Below the pieces are notes generated by a model, which had not been told where the DNA came from, did no database searches, and saw nothing but the letters and a program-made list of their open reading frames with translations. Positions 55,742 to 63,087 of a stretch of 64,000 bases of DNA are shown one piece after another. Source of the stretch: Variovorax sp. OK212 (lineage in GTDB: Bacteria > Pseudomonadota > Gammaproteobacteria > Burkholderiales > Burkholderiaceae_C); NCBI RefSeq assembly GCF_900112425.1, contig NZ_FOLP01000010.1, forward strand, positions 1 to 64,000, in the 5' to 3' direction. The position numbers and the translations under genes are program-made. Within the stretch, counting starts at the first letter, position 1. Each line of letters opens with the position of its first letter.

Positions 55742-55816
55742 GTCTTCGTAGTTCAATGGATAGAACGGGGTCCTCCTAAGACTCAGATACAGGTTCGATT
55801 CCTGTCGAAGGCACCA
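55742..55816 (+). tRNA. tRNA-Arg (anticodon CCT)
   Basis: A 75-base cloverleaf: acceptor GTCTTCG pairs with CGAAGGC, D arm GTTC-loop-GAAC, anticodon stem GGGTC/GACTC with loop CTCCTAA (anticodon CCT), and T arm ACAGG-TTCGATT-CCTGT. The discriminator A and CCA are encoded (ends 55816). It reads AGG codons. Its 3' end borders the AT-richer scar, a common insertion point. Confidence 0.95.
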
Positions 55817-55850
55817 AATCATCGTCGCACACCGTCTCACTCCATCGCAA

Positions 55851-55884
55851 AGCCCGCGTGCCTCATCGGTACAGCGGGTTTTTC
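55851..55884 (+). terminator. Terminator after tRNA-Arg
   Basis: CCCGCGTGCC and GGTACAGCGGG pair with one bulged A around a TCATC loop, followed by TTTTTC. Position and T-run fit a rho-independent terminator for the tRNA transcript. Confidence 0.7.
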
Positions 55885-55953
55885 TTTGTCTCGCGTTGTC
55901 TCACGGCGTAGCGTCCCATATCGGTACTTTGCCGGTACTTCTGTAGGTACCGC

Positions 55954-56490
55954 GCGGCGACCGTCGAGGCCAACCGTGTCACCGCCAATGTGGGTGGCGA
56001 CCTGAACATCACGACCCTGCAGGACGTGTGTGACGATGAGGCTGCGGCGTGTTGGGTCGCAAATGGCGCGTGCCGGGCAGCGGGCCATGCGGTCATTGGC
56101 AGTCTGAGCGGCGGTGTTGAGGGCGCGGCTGGCGGGGTGGTGAGTACTCAGGCGGCACCGCTGATCGATCGGGCGGCTATGGCGTTGGTCCTGACGGACG
56201 CAGCACACGATGCCGTGGTGGTGGGCCTGACCGCGACGGTCGGTGGTGCGCTGGGCGGCACATTGGGAGCAGCCGGGGCCTTCAACGAGGTCAACAACAA
56301 CTTCTTGACGGGAAAACAAGTCGCTCAAAAGCAGAAGGAACTGGCGGAGTGCAAGTCAAATTGTCTTGCTATTCAAAATAAATGGGGTCGGCTCGACATC
56401 GAGCAGCAGACCCTGCTCGACGACCTTCAGGCTCAGATATTTCAGAATTCAATGACTGGAGGAGCTGCGTATCTTGAAGGTAAAGATTAA
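55954..56490 (+). pseudogene. CdiA/FhaB-type exoprotein C-terminal remnant
   Basis: The readable frame starts within ATVEANRVTANVGGDLNITT, typical of filamentous haemagglutinin/CdiA repeats. It jumps to a pretoxin-like segment (CRAAGHAVIGSLSGGVEGAAG, then GGALGGTLGAAGAFNE) and a VENN-like border (EVNNNFLTGKQ). After it come only about 55 residues (KELAECKSNCLAIQNKWGRL to the stop), too short for most toxins. No secretion signal or TPS domain exists upstream; the tRNA lies 140 bp away. It is therefore a fused, truncated remnant or an orphan C-terminal module, with GTG 55990 the first usable start. Confidence 0.65.
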
Positions 56491-56971
56491 GGAAAATGCA
56501 TTGAATTCATGTGATGTATACCTGATGAAAAAGACATTGGGGCGCGATATATTTTCCTCTGGAAGGCCTGCTGCAAGAGGTGTTGTGATTGATGAAAATT
56601 GCTACTACCAAGGTTTTCTGGGGTATAGCATTGACAGATTGCTGGGCGTTGCATTGATCATGTCTCTAAGAAGGGGCGGCATCGATGCATTGAACGTCCC
56701 CATTAGATACAGGGATGGCAATCTATTAAGCCTGGCAGAGGTCGCTGCCAGAGTGAAAGGGCAAGTGACAAAAGGAAGTGAGGTGCTTCCAGTGGAGGTT
56801 GATGTGAATCTGCTTCACCCCATGAGGGTCGCATTTAAAACGAATGCACCGGAATTTTCGATTGCCAATGGCGAGGGCGGGGGCAGGATTGTTGGCGATA
56901 GATTGGATGGCCATATTTGGAGTGACCATGAGCAGGCAGAATATGCCTACGACTACAACAATTTGCTATGA
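56474..56971 (+). CDS. Unrecognised protein, probable immunity protein of the contact-inhibition remnant
   Basis: A 165-residue protein starting at TTG 56474 with a strong GGAGGAG 9 bases upstream, overlapping the end of the CdiA-like fragment by 17 bp in another frame. It is AT-rich and unlike neighbouring genes in codon use. I see no known motif; segments include YYQGFLGYSIDRLLGVALIM and a C-terminal HEQAEYAYDYNNLL. Position right after a CdiA-CT suggests an immunity protein. A displaced toxin domain is the alternative. Confidence 0.55.
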   Translation: MKVKIKENALNSCDVYLMKKTLGRDIFSSGRPAARGVVIDENCYYQGFLGYSIDRLLGVALIMSLRRGGIDALNVPIRYRDGNLLSLAEVAARVKGQVTKGSEVLPVEVDVNLLHPMRVAFKTNAPEFSIANGEGGGRIVGDRLDGHIWSDHEQAEYAYDYNNLL

Positions 56972-57102
56972 CCCGGTATGCAATCTATTTTTGCTCCGTT
57001 GCACGCCGCTTTCCAAAAAAATAGATGCCGCGTCAACTGGATGGTGAATGCTGGAGAACAGGCGCTTGACCCGAGCGTGCCCAGCAAGGGTACGCTCCAG
57101 AC

Positions 57103-57504
57103 ATGCCGTCCCCCCTGCTCAGTCTCCTCGTACTCAAGGTCCGTGATCTCGAGGCGTGCTGCGCCTTCTACTCGTCGACAGGCCTCCAACTGGTTCGCGA
57201 ACGTCACGGGCGAGGACCGGAGCACGTTTCCGCCAACGCTGGCGGGCATGTGTTGCTGGAGCTCTATCCGGCGAACGCCGACACCCCGACACCGCAGGTG
57301 CGCCTGGGATTCACGGTGACCTCCGTGGAAGCAACAATTTCAGCGGTCTTGCAGGCTGGCGGCACGTTGATATCGCCGCCGGTTCAGGGTGAATGGGGGC
57401 TTCGCGCCGTGGTCTTCGACCCCGAGGGGCATCGCGTCGAGTTTGTCGAGGCAACTGCTGGCGTCGATGCCGAGTCGTCCAAGCCGAACGCAGTTGAAAC
57501 CTAG
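57103..57504 (+). CDS. Glyoxalase/bleomycin-resistance (VOC) family protein
   Basis: A 133-residue single-domain VOC protein: LLVLKVRDLEACCAFYSSTG at the start, GGHVLLELYP in the middle and VFDPEGHRVEFVE at the end, the usual metal-binding Glu region. Members include dioxygenases, isomerases and antibiotic-binding proteins; nothing here singles out a substrate. GC content returns to the chromosomal level at this gene, marking the right side of the tRNA-associated scar. Confidence 0.88.
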   Translation: MPSPLLSLLVLKVRDLEACCAFYSSTGLQLVRERHGRGPEHVSANAGGHVLLELYPANADTPTPQVRLGFTVTSVEATISAVLQAGGTLISPPVQGEWGLRAVVFDPEGHRVEFVEATAGVDAESSKPNAVET

Positions 57505-57975
57505 CCTGCGCACCAGCGCGCCAGCGAGTTGAAAAGCCGCCTGCCCTGATCGCGCAAGAGGGTACGTCGACGACTGTTTCCGAGCAGTGCCGACACCTCG
57601 AGTTCCCTTCGCGTCCGCGCCGCACGACATCCCCCGGCCTCGTCACCCCCGGCAACAAACCCAGTCTTTTGTGACCCCGCGCCCCCCGCAGCACATGCCC
57701 CAGCGTTTCGAGAACTACTGGGCATTTCCGTTTCCCGCGCCGCGCGGTTCCTCTCTAAAGTGGGCGCCCTCACCACCCAAAGCCTCACCACGCAGGCAAG
57801 GAGCGCATCACCTTCCCGCACTTGAATGAAACAGCCGCCTGCCTCGCAGCGGGTCATCGGATGCACGGCCGCACCGATGCAAATGCGAGGTCTCAAAAGG
57901 CGACGGCCGGGATGCGTCAACACCCCAGCCGTCTAACCAAGTGAAGTGCCCAACCTGCGAAAGGACGCACCCCAA
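57505..57975. other. Gene-free stretch of 471 bp
   Basis: I see no convincing gene, RNA or terminator. Short open frames here have Pro/Arg/Ala composition typical of GC-rich noise on both strands. AAAGGA at 57959-57964 serves the following small gene. The interval may hold a promoter for that gene, but no clear -35/-10 pair stands out. Confidence 0.5.
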
Positions 57976-58224
57976 ATGGCTCCCCGGAATATAGCCCGCC
58001 CCTCCACGCCCCCACCTCCCCCCGAGGCCCCGCCAGACCCCGCGGCACTGCTGGAGGAAAAGAGCACGATGCTCCATTCGCTGCTGTGCTACTGCCACGG
58101 CAACGGCCCGCCGCAGCAGGAAGACGCGGGCCCCGTGCACCGCAACAACGTGTTCTGGCTGGCCTCCGTGCTCGCGAAGGACGTGGTGGACCTGGTGCAG
58201 ATCTGCCTGAAGCAAGACCGATAG
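57976..58224 (+). CDS. Small hypothetical protein
   Basis: An 82-residue protein with a Pro-rich start (PSTPPPPPEAPPDPAALLEE) and a helical C-terminal half (VFWLASVLAKDVVDLVQICL), plus one CYCHG motif. It has no recognised family. AAAGGA lies about 11 bases before the ATG, which supports translation weakly. Codon use is chromosomal. Confidence 0.5.
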   Translation: MAPRNIARPSTPPPPPEAPPDPAALLEEKSTMLHSLLCYCHGNGPPQQEDAGPVHRNNVFWLASVLAKDVVDLVQICLKQDR

Positions 58225-58317
58225 GCGCCAGCCCCGTCATCGCCGTGGGGGTCCCTCGGTCTGCGCTCGCGCCGACCGAGGGAGCTGACGCCTCGGCAAC
58301 CCGACGCCCAAGCCCGA

Positions 58318-58665
58318 TCACCTGCGCACGTAGCTCTTCGTGCCGCTGTCGCTCAGGCAGTACTGCCCGCCGCGCGGCCCGGTGCAGATGCGGCCCGACC
58401 GGCAAGAGCAATCGCCGGCGGCACCATTGCCACCATCGGCACCAGCAGGTGCCTGCGGCGCCAGCAGACCACGCATCGCATTCCCGCCGCCCTGCGGCCC
58501 CGTGCAGACCTTCTTCGATCCGCTGATCGACCCGTCATTGCACACGAACAACGCGCCGGAGCAATGCGACACGCCGCCCTTGCCTCCGGAGCACGGGTAG
58601 TTCGCAGCAGCAGCAGCAGTGGAGAAGGCCAGCGCGAACGCGCCGAGCATCAGCAGGACTCTCAT
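58318..58665 (-). CDS. Small exported cysteine-rich protein
   Basis: A 115-residue protein with a signal peptide (VLLMLGAFALAFSTAAAAA). The mature part has eight Cys residues in two similar halves (YPCSGGKGGVSHCSG, FVCNDGSI, KVCTGPQGG; DCSCRSGRICTGPRGGQYC). The internal repeat CTGPxGG suggests a duplicated disulfide-bonded unit. Function unknown. It is divergent from the M50-like gene. Confidence 0.7.
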   Translation of the reverse strand: MRVLLMLGAFALAFSTAAAAANYPCSGGKGGVSHCSGALFVCNDGSISGSKKVCTGPQGGGNAMRGLLAPQAPAGADGGNGAAGDCSCRSGRICTGPRGGQYCLSDSGTKSYVRR

Positions 58666-58725
58666 GCGGGCGAAGCTAACATCGGCCGCCTCGCACGCGT
58701 CTGCGCGTGTTCCCTGCCTTGCCCC

Positions 58726-59349
58726 ATGCTCCTTGCCCTGAAATTCATCGCTGCCATCGCGCTGCTGGCCGCGCTCCACATCACCGTCATGGCCCTGCTC
58801 GGCCGCTTGCTGGGCATTGCGATCCGCGAGGTGTCGCTCGGCCTCGGACCGACGCTGCTGGCCGTGGGCGTGCTGCGGCTGCGCGCATTGCCGCTTGGCG
58901 GCGCGGTCGACTTCGACGATTTCGAGAGCCAGCCGCGCGCGGTGCGCGTGCTGTTGCCGCTGGCGGGCGTGGCGTCGCTTGCCGTGGTGGCCTTCGCGCT
59001 GCATCCATCGGCGCTGAGCAGCATGGCGCACGGCTTCGCGCAGATCGTGGCCGGCGCGCTGGGCCCGACCTCGCATGCCCAGCAACTGATCGGCGGCGCC
59101 GCGCGCGTCGGCATGCTCGGCTTCGTGCCCTTGCTGGGCATGCTGGCCGCCAAGCTCGCCGCGTTCAACCTGATGCCGCTGCCGGCCATGAACGGCGGCG
59201 CTGCCCTGCTCGCATTGCTCGACCCGCGGCCGCGCGAAATGCCGCGCTGGAAAGAGACGCTCGTGCAAGGGTCCGCGTGGCTCATGGTTGCGCTGGCGTT
59301 GGCGTGGGTCGTTGCCATCGGCACCTTCTTGCTTGCGCACACGCAGTAA
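58726..59349 (+). CDS. M50-like membrane protein lacking the HExxH site
   Basis: A 207-residue polytopic protein whose layout recalls site-2 proteases: LHITVMALLGRLLGI in the first helix and FNLMPLPAMNGGAALLAL near the C-terminus. RseP-type enzymes have HExxH and NPxPxxDG; here only the first His remains and the Asp is Asn, so it is probably non-proteolytic. PDZ domains are absent. Start ATG 58726. Function unknown. Confidence 0.65.
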   Translation: MLLALKFIAAIALLAALHITVMALLGRLLGIAIREVSLGLGPTLLAVGVLRLRALPLGGAVDFDDFESQPRAVRVLLPLAGVASLAVVAFALHPSALSSMAHGFAQIVAGALGPTSHAQQLIGGAARVGMLGFVPLLGMLAAKLAAFNLMPLPAMNGGAALLALLDPRPREMPRWKETLVQGSAWLMVALALAWVVAIGTFLLAHTQ

Positions 59350-59393
59350 AAAGCAGTCAATGCCCAGTCACACGGCGCCGCTCTAATGCGCCC

Positions 59394-61070
59394 GTGACGA
59401 AAGAACACCCAACCTCTCCCCGCCCCCGCAACATCCTCGGCCGCCGCCTGCTCGCGACCTTCACCGTCGTGCTGCTGCTGACCCTCGCGGGCTCCGGCAT
59501 CGGCATCTGGTCGCTCGCGAAGGTCGACGAGGCCACGCGCGAAGCCATCCAGGAACGCGGCGTGTCCGAACGCCTCGTGGTCGACGCCTACCGGCTGCAG
59601 GCCATCAACGCCGAGCGCTACAAGGCGATGGCGTTGAGCTCGGAGCCCGAGGTCGGCGAGATCCTCTCGGCCGATATCCAGGCGACCGCGGCCAAGTACG
59701 ACGACCTGCTCAAGCAGGTGGGCCAGCGCCTGCAGGACGACGCCGACCGCGCCTTGCTCGCGCAGGCCGACGCCGCCAGCAAGGACTTCGCGGCCGCCGT
59801 GAAAGAGCTGATTGCCGCGCGCGATTCGGGCCTGACCGAGCGCATTCGCAACGTGTATGCGCAGCGCTTCCAGCCAAGCTCGGCGGCGCTGCTGGCGGCC
59901 GTTTCGAGGCTCGCGCAGTCGCAGCGCGAGGCCATCGACGGGGCCGGCGTGCGCATTGCCGAACTCAGCGCGTCGGCCCGGCTGGCGCTGATGCTGTTCA
60001 GCGCCACCGCGCTGCTGCTGGGCGTGGTGCTGGCGCAGTGGCTGGTGCGCAGCATCAGCCGGCCGATTCGCACAGCCAACGAAACCGCTGAACGCGTCGC
60101 CAGCCTCGACCTGCGGCAAGACATCGAAGGCCACGCGCGCGACGAAGCCGGGCAGATGCTGCAGGCCCTGGGCGCGATGCAGGGCGCGTTGCGCGAGCTG
60201 GTGCTGAGGGTGCGCGAGTCGGTGCAGAACGTGCGTTCGGCGGCCGGCGAAATCGCGCACGGCAACACCGACCTTTCAGCGCGCACCGAAGACGCCGCGG
60301 CCAGCCTGCAGCAGACGGCGGCGGCGCTCGAGCAGGTGATGCGCACGGTGCGCGAGTCGAGCGACGCCGCGGGCGAGGCCGAACGCATGGCCGGCGCCGC
60401 CGCCGCGGTGGCGGCACAGGGCGGCGAGGTGGTGTCGCAGGTGGTGAGCACCATGCAGGACATTCACCGCGCCTCGCACAAGGTGGCCGACATCACGGGC
60501 GTGATCGACAGCATCGCGTTCCAGACGAACATCCTCGCGCTCAATGCCGCGGTCGAGGCGGCGCGTGCCGGCGACGCGGGGCGCGGCTTTGCGGTGGTGG
60601 CGTCGGAGGTGCGGCTGCTGGCCACGCGCTCGGCGGCGGCGGCGCGCGAGATCAAGGGGCTCATCGACGACTCGGTGCAGCGCATCGAGGCGGGAACGGT
60701 GCTGGCCGACAACGCGGGCCAGACCATGGGGCGCATCGTGTCGTCGATCGGCCAGGTGGCGGGCACGGTCAGCGCCATCACGATGGCCACGCACTCGCAG
60801 ATGCAGGACATCGGGCAGATCAACACGGCCGTGGCGCGGCTGGACCAGATGACGCAGCAGAACTCGGCGATGGTCGAGGAGTCGGCCGCCGCGTCGGAAG
60901 GCCTGCGCGACCAGGCGCACAACCTCGACACGCTGATCAGCCAGTTCGTGCTGCCGGGCGATGCGTCGGCCAAGGGCGAGTGGGTGCCGGGACAACCGCC
61001 CGATGCGGCGGGGCGCATGGGGCACCAGGGGCGTGCCGTGCGGCGGCAAGGCAGGTTGCTGGCGGCCTGA
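59394..61070 (+). CDS. Methyl-accepting chemotaxis protein
   Basis: A 558-residue chemoreceptor: N-terminal helix (LLATFTVVLLLTLAGSGIGI), a periplasmic four-helix-bundle sensor of about 150 residues, and a second helix (LALMLFSATALLLGVVLAQW). Then HAMP and a signalling domain with the hairpin tip IDSIAFQTNILALNAAVEAA. Start is GTG 59394; no better start is in frame. The ligand cannot be inferred. No che genes lie nearby, so it is an orphan receptor feeding the cell's chemotaxis array. Confidence 0.93.
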   Translation: MTKEHPTSPRPRNILGRRLLATFTVVLLLTLAGSGIGIWSLAKVDEATREAIQERGVSERLVVDAYRLQAINAERYKAMALSSEPEVGEILSADIQATAAKYDDLLKQVGQRLQDDADRALLAQADAASKDFAAAVKELIAARDSGLTERIRNVYAQRFQPSSAALLAAVSRLAQSQREAIDGAGVRIAELSASARLALMLFSATALLLGVVLAQWLVRSISRPIRTANETAERVASLDLRQDIEGHARDEAGQMLQALGAMQGALRELVLRVRESVQNVRSAAGEIAHGNTDLSARTEDAAASLQQTAAALEQVMRTVRESSDAAGEAERMAGAAAAVAAQGGEVVSQVVSTMQDIHRASHKVADITGVIDSIAFQTNILALNAAVEAARAGDAGRGFAVVASEVRLLATRSAAAAREIKGLIDDSVQRIEAGTVLADNAGQTMGRIVSSIGQVAGTVSAITMATHSQMQDIGQINTAVARLDQMTQQNSAMVEESAAASEGLRDQAHNLDTLISQFVLPGDASAKGEWVPGQPPDAAGRMGHQGRAVRRQGRLLAA

Positions 61071-61117
61071 GCGGCGCCGGCCGGTCAACGGGCCGGGGGG
61101 CGGTCGGGGTCAGGGGG

Positions 61118-61444
61118 TCAGCGGATCAGGTCCATCGGCGCCACCTGCGGCGTGACCTTGACGGCGGTGGCGGTCAGCAGCTGGCCGTTCGATTCCTTCC
61201 AGCACATGATGGCCATCATGCCCGAGCCCAGCTCGCCCGGTTTCTGGATCGACACCGCCTTCCATCCCTTGCACGCGCCGCCCAAGGTGGTGGGCCGGTC
61301 GAGAAACACGTACTCGGTGCCCGCGTCGATGGGCAGCACGCCCACCACGCCGGGGGGAAAGGGTTTGCGCGTCTGCGCGGCGGCCCCGCACGCGACACAC
61401 GCGACAGTGGCCATGACGATGCCTGCCAGGAAGATCCGTCCCAT
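61118..61444 (-). CDS. Exported hypothetical protein
   Basis: A 108-residue protein with a signal peptide (IFLAGIVMATVACVACGAAAQ), whose mature part contains two Cys residues (GGACKGWKAV, MMAIMCWKESN) that could form a disulfide. ATG 61444 is preferred because AGACAGG precedes it; ATG 61462 is possible. No family recognised. Confidence 0.6.
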   Translation of the reverse strand: MGRIFLAGIVMATVACVACGAAAQTRKPFPPGVVGVLPIDAGTEYVFLDRPTTLGGACKGWKAVSIQKPGELGSGMMAIMCWKESNGQLLTATAVKVTPQVAPMDLIR

Positions 61445-61515
61445 ACCTGTCTCTGCCTCCATGTTGTGGAGGCCCGATGTTACTTTTGCGTTCAGGAGTT
61501 CAGGCGCTCAACAGC

Positions 61516-61821
61516 TCAGGCCCGCTGCCGCCAGGGCTTCTGCGCGCCTTCCGCGGACCGCACCCGCACGAACTGGCTGGCGCGCAGCTTCATGCGCGCC
61601 ACGGCCGCTTCGAGCGAGGGCTGCTCCATGATCACGAGCTCCCCGTGCCGCAGGCCGTTCAGCGCGATCTCGGCCACGCCGGAATAGCCGCCGCTGGAGC
61701 CCTGCTTGAAGTGGAACGAGCAGGACCAGCCGCCCGGAAGATCGACGGAAATGGGATGTGTGGTCAAGGGTGGGCGGGCGCTCGGGGACGGCCCGCCGCA
61801 GCGCGGGCGGGCATGTCCCAT
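61516..61821 (-). CDS. Hypothetical cytoplasmic protein
   Basis: A 101-residue protein of unknown family. The folded part appears to be ISVDLPGGWSCSFHFKQGSS to RMKLRASQFVRVRS, alternating strands with a GELVIMEQPSLEAA helix. The first 25 residues are Pro/Arg-rich and the true start may be later. No conserved motif seen. Confidence 0.45.
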   Translation of the reverse strand: MGHARPRCGGPSPSARPPLTTHPISVDLPGGWSCSFHFKQGSSGGYSGVAEIALNGLRHGELVIMEQPSLEAAVARMKLRASQFVRVRSAEGAQKPWRQRA

Positions 61822-62074
61822 GGATTGGTTTTCTTGTGGACCCAGTGTCGCCGTGGCATGCACGGGGTCAATCCCATGAATGGGTTATACGGAGCCGGCC
61901 CCGTCCAAGCCGTCCAGCCCGCTGAGCTTGGCCGGGCTCCGCGCCCACACCGGGGGCAGGCCTGCGCGCACGGCAATGTAGGCACGCGCTCACGCGCTTG
62001 AATTGCTTTATCCCGCACGCCGCGCGCACCAGCCGCGCCAACCTTCAGGCTTACCAGTTCAGGAGACACCGATC

Positions 62075-62152
62075 ATGAAAAGCATCATTCTTTGGCTCTG
62101 CGGCGTACCGGTGATCGTGATCATCGGACTGAAGATCTTCGGCATCCTCTGA
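62075..62152 (+). CDS. 25-residue membrane microprotein
   Basis: MKSIILWLCGVPVIVIIGLK and five more residues form a single hydrophobic helix. A strong CAGGAGA ribosome site lies 6-7 bases before the ATG, and a perfect terminator follows at 62219, making a free-standing unit. It resembles short LWL-GVP membrane peptides seen in other Burkholderiales. Function unknown. Confidence 0.7.
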   Translation: MKSIILWLCGVPVIVIIGLKIFGIL

Positions 62153-62218
62153 CCGCCTGACAGTTTTTGCTCGAACTGCGAGATTGCGGTTCCTCCTCAC
62201 GGCGCTTCGGCGTCGTTC

Positions 62219-62244
62219 AGCGCCTCCTCGGAGGCGCTTTTTTT
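62219..62244 (+). terminator. Rho-independent terminator
   Basis: AGCGCCTCC and GGAGGCGCT pair perfectly around a 2-base turn, followed by a T run (to 62244). It ends the microprotein transcript and precedes the convergent plsC gene end. Confidence 0.92.
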
Positions 62245-62291
62245 ATCCGGCGCCCAGAAGGCGGGAGAGGTGCAAGGGTGGCGAGGGTCGC

Positions 62292-63038
62292 TCAGTGCGT
62301 CTCGCGGCGCAGCTGCTGCACGTCTTCATGCAGCGACTGGGCCCACGCGCGGCGGTCGCGGCCGTGCGGGTCCTGCGGCTCGCCGAAACGCACGATGACC
62401 AGCAGCGGCGGCGCGCGCAGGGTGTTCCACAGCGAGGCGAGCAGGCTGTCGTCGTCGATGTAGCGCGGCGCCTGGCTGGTTTCGCCGGTGGCGGCATCGG
62501 CGAAGCGCAGCGCGGCGGGCAGCACGGGCGCGCCGGAAGAAATGGCGGCCTGCAGCAGGTTGGCATGGAACGGCAGCAGGCCGCGGCCGTCGCTGGTCGT
62601 GCCTTCGGGGAACACGCCGATCATGTCGCCGTTGCGCAGCGCCTCGGTCATGTGGTGCACCACGCGCAGCGCGTCGCGGCGGCGTTCGCGCTCGATGTAG
62701 AGCGTGCCCGAGCCGGTGGAGAGCGTGCCGATCAGCGGCCAGCCCTTGACGTCCGACTTCGACACGAAGCGCACATGGCGCGCCGCATGGATGCAGGTGA
62801 TGTCGAGCCACGACAGGTGGTTGCAGATGAGCAGCACCGGCCCGCCGGACGGCGGCGTGCCCTGCACCTTGAGCGTGATGCCCATGATCCCGAGCATGCG
62901 TTTCGACCAGGCCTGCACGCGCGCGTTGCGCTCGGGCTGCGAGAGGCCGGGAAAGGTGAAGCGGATCGTCCACCAGCCGGCCAGCGCATGCACTACCGCA
63001 TGCAGGAGGCGCCAGCAGGCCTTCAGTGAATGAACCAT
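62292..63038 (-). CDS. plsC: 1-acyl-sn-glycerol-3-phosphate acyltransferase
   Basis: A 248-residue membrane acyltransferase with the catalytic HX4D motif NHLSWLD (about residues 73-79) and the phosphate-binding FPEGTTSDG (about 147-155), preceded by a hydrophobic N-terminal helix. It acylates lysophosphatidate to phosphatidate. Start ATG 63038; a longer frame would run into the dihydroorotase-like gene. It lies directly downstream of that gene on the same strand. Confidence 0.9.
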   Translation of the reverse strand: MVHSLKACWRLLHAVVHALAGWWTIRFTFPGLSQPERNARVQAWSKRMLGIMGITLKVQGTPPSGGPVLLICNHLSWLDITCIHAARHVRFVSKSDVKGWPLIGTLSTGSGTLYIERERRRDALRVVHHMTEALRNGDMIGVFPEGTTSDGRGLLPFHANLLQAAISSGAPVLPAALRFADAATGETSQAPRYIDDDSLLASLWNTLRAPPLLVIVRFGEPQDPHGRDRRAWAQSLHEDVQQLRRETH

Positions 63039-63087
63039 CGGGGCGCTTTTCTTTTGGTTTTTCTTTTCGGCTTGTCTCGGTCGCCGC

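Noticed and set aside
55817..55990. Integrase gene or intact att site next to tRNA-Arg
   Set aside because: I see no recombinase motif and no second copy of the tRNA 3' end in the window; repeated GGTAC words near 55920-55955 are too short to call an att site.
57587..57829. An 80-codon plus-strand frame in the gene-free stretch
   Set aside because: Pro/Arg-rich composition, no ribosome site and no recognisable motif.
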